A stretch of 64,000 nt of DNA from Cryptomeria japonica (GCF_030272615.1 NC_081411.1:39669140-39733139); one strand, 5' to 3'. Shown: positions 34,351-47,527, numbered from the stretch's first letter. Translations and numbers: made by a program. Notes: generated by a model not told the origin, from the letters alone.

Positions 34351-35443
34351 TCATAAAGGATGAATTTGAAGTAGCTAGTGGATGTGTTCCTAAATCCAGT
34401 GCACTAGCCTCATTTGGTAACTAAGGCATTTGGCCTTAGGGGGTGGCATCTTCATGCAAAATATTGCAGAACCCCTTGGAGAGATCTGTGATTGATCATG
34501 GTAGATTGTAGATGCTGGGAGATGTTTATCCAAATCTCTAGATTATTTGGTGAGTCGATTGATGTTGATTAGGGCATCCGATTGAACTTTATTAGTGCAT
34601 TTATGTCAACTTGAGATTAGGGTTTTCAAAGTTAAAAAGGGCAAATGTGAATCATTTCTCACATTACAAGAGAAGCTCATAGAAGCAAAAGAGCTAGGTG
34701 AACCATTTTCCAAGGAGATCAAAAGATTTGAGGCGATCTGATAGAAGCTATTGTGCATTTGGTAAGAGAAAGAGAAGGTGGTATCAAGTTTGCAACTAGA
34801 TCCTAATTCTAGCCCCTCTGGTAAATGATTGCAATTGATTAATAATGTATATACCAACTTTGATTCTTTGGAAAAGTCTACCACTAAGTGGGTATTAGAT
34901 AGATTCAAGGAGGTGAGAATGCAAACATTCTAAAAAATGATACAGGATGAAAGAGTAAGATTGAATAAAGGTTTATAGACAATCTCTCATGCACTAGCTA
35001 AAGGTGGTCAAAAATATAAGTCTTGTCTTATTATGCCAAAGTTTACAATAGATATAGAGAAGAAGATTTGTATTTGTCAGGGTAAGCTAGCTGGTATTTC
35101 ACAATCTTTTGATTCTAATGGAACCCTAACCAACAGTATTGAAGGGTAGGTAATGGCTCTCAATGATCAAATCTCAAGCCTAAATGCAGAGAAGGATAAA
35201 ATTTTGAGGATAGTTGGTGAAATTTGGAATCTTATTGCCCTCTGGATGGACACCATGTTAAGTAATAAAGTAGATTGTATAAAGGCTATGGCACAACTTG
35301 TTCCATCTAAATTGAAGGTTGTGGACATTCAGGCTTGTGCTTTCAGCACATTCATTATAGTTTTGGACAACTTGAAGATAGGGTGGGATAACCACTTAGG
35401 ATTTTTGAAGACTATTTTTGCTGACATCTTCAAGTATGTATAA
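34351..35443 (+). pseudogene. Second coding-like stretch of unknown function
   Basis: Broken frames run on after the knuckles. The largest clean piece is 35153-35443 (MALNDQISSLNAEKDKILRI.. to ..IFADIFKYV), preceded by coiled-coil-like segments in which stops fall every 20-40 codons. I recognise no enzyme motif. The position matches where pol would begin, so it may be an element-specific protein or the C-terminal part of a long gag. Confidence 0.45.
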
Positions 35444-35643
35444 AATAGATATCCTTGTATATAAGTTTTGGAGAGCACCCCATCTTTGGCATTGTTGTCA
35501 AAGGGGGAGAGTAAAGGTGAAAAATGTACAAATAATGTTACAAGTTTTTGAGTTCTTGATCTAAGGGGGAGCCTTAGAAATTCTTTTGACCCGGTGTACA
35601 AGTTTCAACACTTCGTCATTTTTCATGAGTGTTGTCATCAATG

Positions 35644-35657
35644 CCAAAGGGGGAGAT
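35644..35657 (+). promoter_or_regulatory. Polypurine tract
   Basis: CCAAAGGGGGAGAT directly before the 3' LTR. Confidence 0.85.
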
Positions 35658-36575
35658 TGTTGGCACTTGACACTCATCCAATGGATAGCGATGTTTAATT
35701 AATGGTTTAGGGTTGTCATTGATGACAAATTTTCATGAGAATCCTATCTTGTAATCACGGATTTTGATATCCAGAATTTATTATGGTTTGGTAACTGGTA
35801 ATCTGGCTTCGATATTTCTAGTTGAGCAGAGCAGTTTTGGTCCAAAATCTTTCTAGTGATTGCGGTGTTATGAATCATGCATGGGATGATAGGGCCAACA
35901 TAAAGATCATTTTATCATCTTTTTGGTGATCTAGTCAAGCTAGCTCAATTCTACACGTTACATTATAGGCCGACTTGATAATTGTCTATTTTATGATTGC
36001 AGATATATAAGACCGATGGTGAAGATCTTTTTGGAGTGTTATATGATAGTGTGCAAGTGAGTAGTGATCAAGAATCCCTTTTGACATAGTTGCACATGCA
36101 CACTCTTGATTTGGTAGCTGACTAAGATAGTAAATAGAGAAAATTAGCAAAGGTGGTATACTTAGAATTTGCACTTCACCGGAACTCATCGAGGCATTGT
36201 TAGATTCTATTTTGGAGTTGTTTTATTATAATTCATCATTTTAATTGATCCATAAGGCAGTGATCCTTCTAGCGTTGTAGTCCTTATTGTAATCGAGTTG
36301 TAAGCTCTAGGAAGTGTGCCTGAATGCTTGTGCATTCCCCTTCATGTAATATTTTTTTTCTTCAAATCCCATCGTATTTTTTCCTATTTGGGTTTCCACA
36401 TAAAATTCCTGGTGTTATGATTTTGTGCTTGATTGTTTTATGTTTATGCATTTTAATTTCATACTTATGCTTTCAGTGGTTTAAGGTTAAGTCAGAAAAT
36501 TTAATAACCAGTAGAACATTGATTCATTCCCACCCCCACCCACACCCCCCCTTTCAGTGTTCCTTGATTCCAACA
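35658..36575 (+). repeat. 3' LTR (918 bp)
   Basis: Aligns along its whole length with 32281-33240 with many substitutions and several small gaps; ends CCTTGATTCCAACA and is followed by ACTAG. Confidence 0.92.
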
Positions 36576-36580
36576 ACTAG

Positions 36581-38875
36581 AAGGAATGGGATCCAACATG
36601 TCACATACATCACTAGAGTCCAAGACAATCACAAGCGTGTCTCATTCATCATTCATCATTCCCTTATAAGCAATTTCCTCTTCTAAAGTTTATTCACATT
36701 TTGTATGCCAAGGTAATTTGCACTTTATTTGTTCTAATTCATTGTACTTGTATTTAAGAAATGATTGATGGTTTTTATTTTTTATATTTAGATTCCCATG
36801 TCATCATCATTCAGTATATAGCCTAATACAGCAATCCCATTTGATTGTAGTTTATTGATCAGAAAACAATTTATTCTTCTTTACATTTCTAAGAATTATT
36901 TGAAACTGTCATCGTTCCTTGTTGGTATAAGTTTTCTATATTTTATGAAGTATTATCTAAACTGTGCTTGTTTTTCAATCAACATTTTAGATAATATAAT
37001 GGTAGATTGCAAAATGAGATCCAAAATCTTGACTGAAAAACATACACAATTTAAACTAAAAACTTGGATCTTATCTTTCTTAATTGTAGTCTATTATCTT
37101 TCTTAATTGTAGTCTATTTTTTTAAGTAATTTTTAATCATCAATTAGCATTTGAACATTACATGTGAATACTCTCAATGCATATTACGACAGCATTAAAA
37201 TAAAAGGAATTATTGTCCGTTGCTGAATTGTAAATATAATCATAATTACTAGGGATTTAATGTCTTCCAGAATAATCTTCAATGGTTGGAGTTCTGTAAC
37301 TGAACGCAGACACTGGTGTTTTTCAGGCTAAAATTGCATTCAATTCGGGCAAGATTTAAAACCAGGAGATTTCTGTAACCCGAACAAGGGAACTGATTAT
37401 TCATATGTTAAGATCACTAGATCACGGCTTTCAATACAATTTGTCCTATCCAGAGGGATTAGTCTACTGAGTGAGAGGATTCTCCATCCATTTCAATCAT
37501 AAAAGCCCACTTCAACTTGGCACCAATAGATTTTTAGTGGGACAACATCCCTTTCTTGGATTGCTATGTTTTCCTAACCATTGTGATCTTATCTTTGAAT
37601 TTAATGCGTCGACATTAATATGGGTGTGACAGGGGCACATGGGATTTTTTCAAGCAGCTAGATTTTTTTGTACGCTACACACCGGAGTTCAAATCATGGA
37701 GGGGACCTCTCCAACAAGAGTGAAACGTCTATTTCGTGCAATATTACGCTTACAATTAAATTAGGTATATGCTTTCTTAATTTATTTATATCAATTTATA
37801 GATTTTTTTTATTATTAAATAAAATTACTAATATGTAATTGAAGGTTAGGTGAAATTTGATATATTTTAGATGCTTTTGTTAGATAATGATATTCTAGTT
37901 AATTATTATTATCAATAAATCTTATAGCATAAAATTACACAAAATATACATTTACAATTTTCATTCAAATATATTATACAATCATCTTTGTAGGATAGAG
38001 ATTAATAACTTTTTCTTCAATTTATGATAGACTACTAAGAAATGATATACATACATAATCTAAAAGTAACCCGAATTAATAGTTGATAGTTGTAGTGAAT
38101 ATTAGAATATTGAAATATTAATTCTTAAATTAGAACAACAAATAAGAAAGATAAGGCACTTATTTGAAATCTACTTTAGACACAAAATTCAAGTTTTCTC
38201 GAGGCTAGAAATAGAAAATTTGTCATAACTCTACATCAAGCCGTGAATAATCAATAAACTACGTAGTCATTTTTGTATTTTTGGTTCTTTATTAATTGAG
38301 TTTATCCTTTGTTTATTCAACTATCTATACTACCAATGTTTAGAAATAGCTTTAGAGGATTACAAAAAATGTTATGTTCCACATTTTGCTATATGAAGTG
38401 ACACAAAAAATGATTTACAATTGTGTCAATGATCAAACTCTGTAGAATGATTATATAGATTGAAATTCTCTCAAGTTCACTAATATGAGTGTTAGTAACA
38501 TTCTTTCGCAAATGATATGATTACATAAGTTCAAACAACATGAGGTATGATAGTATGATAAATAAATATGTATGAATGCCTTTAAATATAAAGACAACAA
38601 TAAATCACACAAGCATATGTTCAATCATCTCTAGGTAAGAATTAATTGTGCAAAAGTTCACCATCTCTTTGTCTTTTTACTTTTAGAGGTCAAATCCACA
38701 GCCACAAGTTCAAATTTGTTTGCCCACAAAAATGATCAAGGCATGTATATGGTAAAATTAAGATGAAAACCAAATGTATTAGAATTGGTGCATGTATATG
38801 TATATATAATGAGAACATTGCTAACTTGAAAATAGAAAAAAAAATACATGTATACATTTATGCACCTACATAAAT
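36581..38875. other. Intergenic; nothing recognised but a 23-bp duplication
   Basis: No gene. TTATCTTTCTTAATTGTAGT is repeated in tandem at about 37073-37117. A somewhat GC-richer patch at 37260-37720 might be an old repeat but has no clear ends. Confidence 0.55.
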
Positions 38876-38931
38876 ACGTCTAATATACATACATATATAT
38901 ACATAAATAGATACATAGATACATACATACA

Positions 38932-38963
<32 letters not shown>

Positions 38964-39059
38964 CCTATACCTATGCATATGAAGTTTGTTATAAATATAT
39001 ATTTATTCTTACAAATTAATGAATAATTGTATAAAAGAGGAAATCCCATTTATAAAAAA

Positions 39060-39090
<31 letters not shown>

Positions 39091-39126
39091 CATAGATACA
39101 TACATACATACATGCATACATACAAA
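38876..39126. repeat. Two (TACA)n microsatellites, ~100 bp apart
   Basis: Runs of TACA at about 38885-38960 and 39061-39124, both with a few TAGA units, separated by AT-rich DNA. The tyrosine/cysteine-rich frame over the first run (39049-38858 minus) is an artefact of the repeat. Confidence 0.95.
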
Positions 39127-39738
39127 ATACAAATATAAACTTTCTATCAAAATAAACAAAAATATAAATTTCTTTATAACAACTTCAATGATCGAAAATC
39201 ATGTCAAAATGCCACGCTAAAAGATTAGATATTGTCCTTGTCCACAACTCTTAGACAAACATATACTTATAAATCTAAAAATGAAAGAGCCATCTAAAAT
39301 AATCACAATCTCAATCTCAAGAAACATTAGGAAATTAATACTAAAACCAAGAATTCCAAAACAACTAGAAAGCAATTACATTTATAATGAAAACATAATT
39401 ATAAACTTAATATTTCACTATATTTATGCAAATTTATTTTAATTTGATAGTAACAATAATTAAAATATAATATAATTTAAACATTATTGTAAAAAAATAA
39501 GTTTGAAAATGTAATTTTAATTTGTTAAATTTAATGTTATACTAAAAATTATATATAAGTATTTATATTCATATCAAACTAATAAATTTAGATTCATTAA
39601 TTTGAAAAAGATTAACATAATATACATGATTTTTACAAATAAATCATTTTAAATTATTTTCTCATTCCTCTAATAATTCATTCATTATAAATGTAAGCCA
39701 TCAAAATATAATATATAAACTAGGTATATCAAGGCCTT
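39127..39738. other. AT-rich flank, nothing recognised
   Basis: No gene or repeat boundary seen before the Gypsy LTR. Confidence 0.6.
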
Positions 39739-40515
39739 TGAAGTAGTCACCAGCTAGGAGGGACCTCAAAGAGATCAGTCTAGACCGATCAACAAGAGTA
39801 AACACAATGTAAACATAAGGACATGATGGAGGCAATGCAGAATAGATTGAATTATATCATGAAAACTTATTACAACCAATTGGTAACAACCAGGATACCG
39901 AAACCGGCTCATAGCTCTTCTATAATATGCTCAAAAATCAGAACAAGTCATGACCATGTCATCAAATCTTAAGATCTATCTTCTATGCTTGGTCTAACTT
40001 CTTGATTACATTCTAATCCTCTATTACAATGATTTATACGATCCAAGTGGATCCAGTCGAACCAAAAAGGGATCAAAACCTAATAAATAAGACCTAACAT
40101 GTGAAACCAACAAGGTCGGCCTCTACCAAAGAAATTCCTCTGAAAAATCCAAAACACGAAGAGTAGATCATAGAAAAGGTCGGCCACATGCCAAGGAACA
40201 TTAGAATAAATGCTTAGGGCTCTACAAGCTATGGAAGGGGATCTGGTAGCTCACTAATGCAAATAGGTCCAGGCAACTGGTAACAAAAAAATGTCTCAAA
40301 AACCGATAATTGCCAAAAAATGATCCAAATGCTCCACGGTTTGGGAATAAGGAGCAAGATCAAGTCTTGAAGTAAAATTAAACTCCACAGGTTCTAGTGA
40401 GCCAAATCTGGGACACATAGAAATAAATGTTGAAACTACAAACAAAAAGAAAAACATAAAGAATATATTTTTGGTTGATGCGAGATTGCTATGAATCGGG
40501 GATACTCTTGCATCA
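39739..40515 (-). repeat. 3' LTR of the chromovirus (777 bp)
   Basis: On the plus strand starts TGAAGTAGTCACC and ends CTCTTGCATCA; pairs with 45606-46390. Confidence 0.92.
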
Positions 40516-40559
40516 GACATCCGAGGTTGTTGAAAAAGTGAGTCTCTCAGTTTGTCAAG

Positions 40560-43500
40560 GTCAGAGGAAAACCAAGGAGGTCTACATCTACCTAAGAAAT
40601 ACAAGATGAATCTTCAACTGGTCTATCCTTCCACTTCACAAGATACTCCTTATACTAACTGCTCTAGGTACTACGCCCAATCCTATTGTTGAAAATGTCT
40701 TCAATTTGATCCAGTTCCGTCTGGGGCAATTGTTTAGCCAAGTCTATAATACTGTCCTCATTGAATTCTGGTTCATGATACTGATGAATATATGTAATGT
40801 TAAACACAGGTGAAATACTTAGACTATCTGGTAACTCCACTTCATATGCATTCCCAGAACTGAATTTTCTCAAAATCTTGCAAGGTCCAAACTTTCTAAT
40901 CTATAATTTTTTATAAGTTCCAACTGTGAATCTTTCTTTTAGTACTCTTATTTACTTAATTATTGTAGGCAAACTCTGTTTGTGTAAGAATCAAATCCCA
41001 ACTTCCGGTTTTATCTCCAACTAAACATTTTAATAAATTTCCCTAGCTCCAGTTAACTAATTCTATCTATCCATCAGTCTGTGGATGAAAAGTACAACTG
41101 AACTTCAAAATTGTCTTCATCTTCTTCTAAAGTGTTCTCCAAAAATAGCCAACAAACTTAGTGTCTCTTTCTGAAATTATGTTCTTATCTAATCCATGCA
41201 ATCTCACCATTTCCTTGAAAAATAGATCTTCTACATGTAATGCATCAGATGTCTTCTTACAAGGTATGAAATGTGCCATCTTCGAGAATCTATCTACTAT
41301 CATAAATATAGAATCATTCCATCTTGGTGTTTTAGGCAATCCAAGTATGAAATCCATGCTTATATCCTCCCAAAGTCTTACTGGTACTATCAAAGGTTTT
41401 TACAATCCCACATTCTAACTACTACCCTTTGTGACTTGACAAACTCTACAAATTTGCACATATTTCTATCATCCTTATAAATTCAGGGCCAAAAGTAATG
41501 CTCACACACCAATGCTAATATTTTATCAATATCAAAATCTCATGCTAATCCTCCACTATGTTTGTCCTTTATCAAATTCTCCCTCATATAACTCTTAGGT
41601 ATGCACAACTGAACTCCTCTGAATAATTTCCCATCCTGAATGAAGTAATCCAACCACTTTCTTCTATCTACCATAACTGGTTCTCTGCATGCTCTCCAAG
41701 GTTATGCAAAAGTCAAGTGATCAGCATACAAGGTCTTGAATTCCTCAAACCGTAATATTGTCACTCTCATCTTTGTCAGAAAATCCCTTCTCCTACTCAA
41801 TGCATCGGCAACTTTGTTAGATTTCCCACTTCTATGCTTCAACACAAAGGTGTAACTCTACAAAAAATTTATCCATCTCATATGTCTCTAATTCAACTTA
41901 CTATCATTGTTCAAATACTACAAAGATTGATGATCTGTATACAACACAAACTCCTTAGGCAATAGGTAATGTCTCCACTTCTTCAAGACTTGAACTACGC
42001 CATAAAACTCCTGATCATACACTGAATATCTCCTCTGGGCATCATTCAATTTCTCACTGAAATAAGCTACTGATGTCCCTTCCTGACTCAAGACTACTCC
42101 TATTGTTGTTCCACTTACATCACAATCCACTTGAAATACTTTATTGAAATCTGGTAAAGGTAACATAGGTTGCTCAGCTACCTTTCGTTTCAATAGCTCA
42201 AAAATTTTGTTTGCTCTAGTGGTCCACTTGAATTCCTTCTGATCTCCCCTCACAGTCTCAATCATAGGGTTACAAACTGAATTGGAATTTCTTTTGAACT
42301 TATGGTAGAAACTAGCCAATCCATGAAATGATCTTACCTCACCAATGATTTTCGATGTAAGCCACTCAACGATTTCTTTTACTTTGTCAAGGTCCATCTT
42401 CAAACCATCCTCAGATATCACAAATCCAAAATAGACTAACTCCTCTTTCATGAAAGTACACATCTTAACATTTATTAGCAACTTTTCTTCTCTCAACCTC
42501 TGCAAAACTTGTCTCAAATGCAACAAATGCTCCTCTTTTGTCTTATTAAAAATAAAAATGTCATCCAAATATACGATAACAAGCTTACCTAAGAATTTAT
42601 TCAATACCTCATTCATAAACCTCACGAAAGTACTTGGTGTATTAGTTAACTCAAAAGGCATCACCAACCATTCATACAGTCCTTCATTTGTCCTAAATGT
42701 TGTCTTCCACTCATCTCCTTCTTTGGTCCTGATCTAATGATATCCACTCGTCAAGTCTATCTTTGTAAAGTATTTGGCTCCACTCAAATAGTCCATTATG
42801 TCATCCATCCTAGGTAAAGGAAACCAGTATTTCACTGTGATCTTGTTTATTTCTCTAGAATCGGTACACATTATCGACTCTCGATCCTTCTTAGGTGCTA
42901 ATACTGTTGGTATTGTACAAGGGATCATACTTTCTCTGATCAAACCTTTCTTCAATAGCTCCTACACTTGTCTATTCAGTTCTTCATTATCTGTTGCTGT
43001 CATCCAGTGTCCAGCTTTGTTAGGCAAACTAGCTCCTAGAACCATGTCCATCCAATGATTGATACTTCTCTTAGGTGGCAATCCATCAAGCACATTATCT
43101 GAAATGATGTCTTCATATTCTATTAGCAAATATATTATCTCTTTTGGTTGTTCCTCTTCATGCTCCAAATTCTCAGTCTTCTTAGGAACTAAGGCGAAAC
43201 ACACATTCTCATGTCTCAATCCATTGAGGAATTTCCTTACATTCACCAAATAGATTCTAGCATTCATACACACTTCACTCTTCAAAGGTTCCTCCAAGGG
43301 GAACCAGGTTTTCTTCATACCATTGGCCACAATAGTGCATGTATTCCTCCTCCCATCATCTATTTCCTTTCTATCAAACTACCAAGGTCTACCCAAGAAA
43401 AGATGACAAATATCCATAGGTATAATATCACACAAGATTTCATCATGATAATTCCCAATTTTCAATTTCACCAAACATTGCTCACTTACTAACAACTTAT

Positions 43501-45496
43501 GTTCATCCTGAATCCATGCTATCTGATAAGGCTTAGGGTGTTTCAATCTTTCCAAATTAAACTTATTCACTATCTCTTCTGAAACAAGATTATCTGAACT
43601 ACCACTATCAATACCAACTTTACAACACTTGTCGGATACCTTACGTTTGGTCTTGAACAAATTCTTCCTCTACAAAGGGCTCTTCATCACTCCCGATATG
43701 ACACACAACTCTCCTAATCATAAATAGTTCTCCATCTTTTGATTTATTATCTATTCCAATGGGGTTTTTTTCCATCATTGTTGTTCTTCTAGTATTCTAT
43801 GTCTTCTTATACACAAAAGCATGATGTCCTTCTCCTCTACACTTATAACAAGTTACTCTAAATATTCTCTTGTCTTGTCTTCTATCATCATTTCCAAATT
43901 TATCATTTCAATAGTCGGGTATGTATAGGATCATGAGGGGCAAAAAGTGGTGATATTATAACTAAAGTTCTGATTGATAGGCTGATTGAAAAATATCTAT
44001 AACTTTCTAATAGTATCACATTTTTTTATTCTGAAACATGCATCACATTATATTCTTCATGTACTATTGGAAAAAAGAAAAATTGAATTTCATAAATTTT
44101 TGACTAAGTTATGGTGTTCAGACATACAATTTTTTTATTATTTTAAAAAGTTGTAGTAAAAATATCATAATTAATTTTTATTTAAAGAAAAAATACAAAA
44201 CAATATGAATCACATCTGGGCATGAGTCTCCTACTCATAAATAAAATATTATAAAAATATATTATGATTTGATTGAGATTAGGGTGGTCAGACAAACAAT
44301 TGCTTCTTATCACTTTCCTAAATTTTTAGTACTACTGCATTGAAATTTCAAATTTTAGTCAAATAGATTTATTTTTTTCAAAAAGAAACTAGTAGATTAG
44401 AAACTACATTCAATTTTCTAAAAATTCAGTTGTTACATATTTTTGAAATAATGTTGGTAGCTTATTCAAATTTTTACATCAAGATGCCTAACACTGTTTT
44501 TTATTTCATTGCCACTTAAGGGCTTATTTGGCCCACCATTATCCTGCACACACCCAGCCATCTGGTTCTCTCCTTTGGTAGAAATTTTTATCATCTTTCC
44601 GGTATGAGTTACCTTCTTTGCTTACTTTCTTGTCCTTAATCTGATTCGTATAGGTTCCTCTACCTCCGGTATATCCTCTTCCTCCTTGATATCTTCCTTT
44701 GAAAAACCTTCCACCTCTATCTCTCTACCTCTAGTCATGTCATTTTTTTAGCTTTTCTTCTGCCTTGAGAGAATATTGGTAAGCCTCTTCAATATTTAGT
44801 AATTTGATCAAACCGAGTTCATCTTGTATAGACACCTTCAATCCATTCAAATATCTTGCAACTTTTTCAACTTCATCATCAACATGTCTGGATTTGATTT
44901 CAACTTATTAAATGCTTCAGTGTATTCCTTCACACTAGATTCCTTCTATCTCAAATTCTACAACTTTCAAAACAGATTCACTTTATAATCAACTGGCATA
45001 AATTTTGATTTCAATTTAGCAACCATCCAGTACCATATCTTTATCTGAACTCTTTACCTATTCCCTATCTATCAGTTACGTGCAAATGCTCCCACCAAAG
45101 AGATACATGAACTTTCAACCAAGTACAAACATATTTCACCTTCCTTTCTTTTGTAGTGTTTTCAAAATCAAAATATTTCTTCATTTCTAAGAGCCAATCC
45201 ATCAATTCATCTGAATCCAACTTTCCATCATATTTTGGTGGGGTAAAATGAGGTTTAGTATTTGCCCTACTCAAAACCCTCAAAAACCTTTCCTCATCAG
45301 GATCAACTATTGGTGGCTTTACTTGTTCTTTTAGGGCTTCTCCTCCTTCATCTTCTCTTACAACTTCAATGCGTTGACCTCTTCTCTTAGCTTTCTCCAC
45401 GACTTCAAACTAGGTTGCTATCACTTACAACATTTCCATCATAGCAGGGTCTACATTCCCACATGCTTCACCATTCCTAGTTCCTCTTCGTGCCAT
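40560..45496 (-). pseudogene. gag-pol polyprotein with chromodomain, decayed
   Basis: The start is the ATG at 45496 (MARRGTRNGEACG), in the same frame as most downstream blocks. Gag core: 45400-45065 (..GKLDSDELMDWLLEMKKYFD..). Knuckle CYKCRGEGHHAF near 43860-43805 has Tyr for the last Cys. Protease IDSGSSDNLVS lies near 43611, RT from 42955 with KIDLTSGYH and active site YLDD at 42571-42560, RNase H with VDCDVSG near 42110 and YTDHQSL near 41925. The integrase core is at 41393-41127 ([27 protein letters not shown]) in another frame. A chromodomain (YKEYLVKWKDRPVEDSS) lies near 40660-40590. One continuous gag-pol frame is typical of plant chromoviruses. Stops and a shift between 41918 and 41393 make it dead. 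Confidence 0.9.
43910..44520. mobile_element. Apparent ~600-bp insertion inside the chromovirus gag
   Basis: Coding resemblance on the minus strand is clear up to about 43905 (just before the knuckle) and again beyond about 44525, but the part between is very AT-rich with no frame. The edges show weakly matching inverted phrases (AAAAGTGGTGATATTATAA at about 43947; reverse complement of the right edge gives TTAAGTGGCAATGAAATAA), which would fit a small non-autonomous DNA element. Ends and target duplication are not certain. Confidence 0.4.
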
Positions 45497-45592
45497 TTTT
45501 ATGCTAGTCCTTTGTAGTTGCAGGTCAGATCCATAGTCCGCCACCCTACAACAAAATTCTTAGGACAACACAATCACCAAAATCAAAGCTCA

Positions 45593-45603
45593 CTCTGATA
45601 CCA
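45593..45603 (-). promoter_or_regulatory. Primer-binding site of the chromovirus
   Basis: Minus-strand TGGTATCAGAG, two bases inside the 5' LTR, matches the initiator Met-tRNA end. Confidence 0.9.
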
Positions 45604-45605
45604 CT

Positions 45606-46390
45606 TGAAGTAATGACCGGATAGGAGGGACCTCAAAGAGATCAATCTAGACTGGTCAGCAGGAGTAAACAAAACAGAAACATAAGGACATGATGGAAGC
45701 AATGCAAAATAAATTTTATTATATCATGAAAACTGATTACAACCAACCGGTAACAATTGAGTTACAGAAACTGGCTCACGAGCCTACTAAAACATGCTCA
45801 AAATACAGAAGAGGTCATGACCAGGACCTCAAATTTTAAGACCTCTCTTCTATGCTCAGTCTAACTTCTTGATTACATTCTAATGCTTTATTACAATGAT
45901 TTATATAATCCAAGGGGATCCGGTCAACCCAAAAAGGGATCAAAACCCAAAGAACAAGACCTAATGTGTAAGACCAATAAGGTTGGCCTCCACCAAAGAA
46001 ATTCCACCGAAAAAACCAAAGGATGAAGAGTAGATCACGAGAAAAGTTTGGTCATGTGCCAAGGAACATAATAATCAATGCTCAGAGCTCTGCAACCTAC
46101 GGAAGGGGATTTGTTAGATCACCAATACAAATAGGTCTAGGCAACCGATAAGAGAAAATTGTCTGAAAAACCGATAGCGATAACTTGCCAAAAAATGATC
46201 CAAACGCTCCTCGATTTGGGAATAAGGAAGATGATCAAGTCCTCAAGTCAAATCCAACTCCACAAGTTCTGGTGAGCCAAATCTGGGACACATAGAAATA
46301 AATTCTCAAATTACAAATAGCAAGCAAAATATAAAGGAAATATTTTTGGTTGATGCGAGATTGATATGAACTGGGGATGCTCCTACATCA
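45606..46390 (-). repeat. 5' LTR of the chromovirus (785 bp)
   Basis: On the plus strand starts TGAAGTAATGACCGG and ends GCTCCTACATCA; collinear with 39739-40515. Confidence 0.92.
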
Positions 46391-47209
46391 TCCTTTTACA
46401 TGTGTTTTGTGTGAAAATGCTTATTAGGATGTTGATCACTTTCTCCTTGAGTGCTCGTTTATACAAGCATGCTAGCTAATATTCATAAATAGACTAAACT
46501 GGCATACTCCACAATCTAATAATATTTAGGAATTTTTTTCTAGGTGGTCGATTCTTCATAGACAATCACTCTTCGCTAGCATCTAGAGAGTTATTCCCCC
46601 AATGATAATATGTAATATATGGTGGGAAATAAATAATAAAATCTTCCATGTCAGAGTTTTCATATACCAATCAAGTATCCTATATAATTGAAAAATTAGT
46701 ATCAAAGATAGTCAATGCATATGTGGTAAAATAAAAATTAGTAAGCTCAAATTGCTCAAGTTTCTCTAATTGGTATTCAAAAACCCCTAAAAAGTGGACA
46801 CATACTAAGCTTCCCTTTTAGGGTAGCATTTTTCAACTTACAAAAAAGAGATTAGATATAATTAAAATCAATTCAATATTACCTCATAAAGAGAAAGTAA
46901 AGTTAAATTTTGGTGGGACTACAAAAGACCTAATCTTTAAGGAAAATCATGGTGTGGTTGTGTGATTTAAGATTACTTAGGAAAAATAATTTTTGCAAAA
47001 GCAATAAGATTCTCATGTGGAGAAAATAACATTGCAGAAGCTCATGCTCTACATTAATGTATGATGCTTGATAAAATCTTAAGATTCCAAGAAGATCAAT
47101 TGAATGTTATTCTCTCCTAATAGTAAATGCTTGCAAAAAGAGAAGCAAAAATAAGGAGGGTTCAATATTCATAGAAATGGTTGATCAACCATGGGAGTCA
47201 AGAAACATT
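46391..47209 (+). pseudogene. LINE ORF2 3' fragment (zinc-binding RT C-terminus + RNase H)
   Basis: Plus-strand reading gives a CVLCEN..DVDHFLLECSF pattern near 46415-46465, the zf-RVT motif found after LINE reverse transcriptases, then WWEINNKIFH near 46620. About 46900-47060 resembles LINE RNase H: VKLNFGG at the start and NNIAEAHALH at 47027-47056. It has several stops. Everything upstream in ORF2 is missing at the chromovirus boundary. It is probably a 5'-truncated LINE copy, into or beside which other elements later inserted. Confidence 0.75.
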
Positions 47210-47527
47210 TGCAGGAATTTTGTATTTTTGCATAAAACAATTAAAGATTCAATATTGAAGGTACAATTACAATGACTAAAAGACTTTAAAGAAAGCAAGA
47301 GATGCGATAATCTTAAAATTAGAAGAACTAAAGCAATCCAAAGTACGATCTAAATTAAGCTCAACTACAAGGTAAGAAAGCTAATTAGAAGTGCCTCTAA
47401 GTGAACTCAAACTAAAAGAGCATAACACCTGGATAAAATAAAGCATCTAAGTCCACCTTATGTGAAACAATAATTAAAGGACCTAATTAATAAATAATTA
47501 GATAATTGTCCTAAAATTGCTCTAACA
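47210..47527 (-). repeat. LTR of a minus-strand Copia-type element (~318 bp)
   Basis: On the minus strand it begins TGTTAGAGCAATTTTAGGAC directly after a purine tract (AAGGGGGGG, 47536-47528), and TGCAGG at 47210 on the plus strand gives a CA end. This is the 3' LTR of an element lying to the right. The left end is tentative. Its sequence does not match the LTR of the 11230-16316 element. Confidence 0.6.

Larger units (their letters stand above)
32281..36575 (+). mobile_element. Older pol-less LTR retrotransposon with coiled-coil, multi-knuckle gag
   Basis: Two LTRs (TGTTGGCA..TTCCAACA) of 960 and 918 bp with a matching ACTAG duplication enclose an internal region of only 2.4 kb. It has a mutated primer site (TTGGTATTAGATC), a gag-like frame with four zinc knuckles, a second coding-like stretch, and the purine tract AAAGGGGGAGAT before the 3' LTR. 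No protease, integrase, reverse transcriptase or RNase H motif can be seen, so the element is non-autonomous. LTR copies differ by many substitutions and indels, and the frames are broken, so it is old. Confidence 0.9.
39739..46390 (-). mobile_element. Ty3/Gypsy chromovirus, complete in outline but decayed
   Basis: LTRs at 46390-45606 (5') and 40515-39739 (3') enclose, on the minus strand, a primer site, gag with one knuckle, protease, reverse transcriptase, RNase H, integrase and a chromodomain, the order that defines chromoviruses. The outer 5-mers are GCCTT and TCCTT, a target duplication with one change. LTR copies differ at many positions and the coding region has stops, frame changes and an apparent insertion, so the copy is old. 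Confidence 0.93.

Noticed and set aside
37260-37720. Possible third copy of the 8421/27598 dispersed repeat
   Set aside because: Only short shared phrases such as AAGGGAACTGAT could be found; no collinear alignment by eye.
38858-39049. Frame encoding repeated Tyr-Val-Cys-Met
   Set aside because: Translation of the TACA microsatellite.
38876-39126. CRISPR-like or satellite array
   Set aside because: Unit is four bases with no spacers; simple microsatellite in a plant nuclear context.
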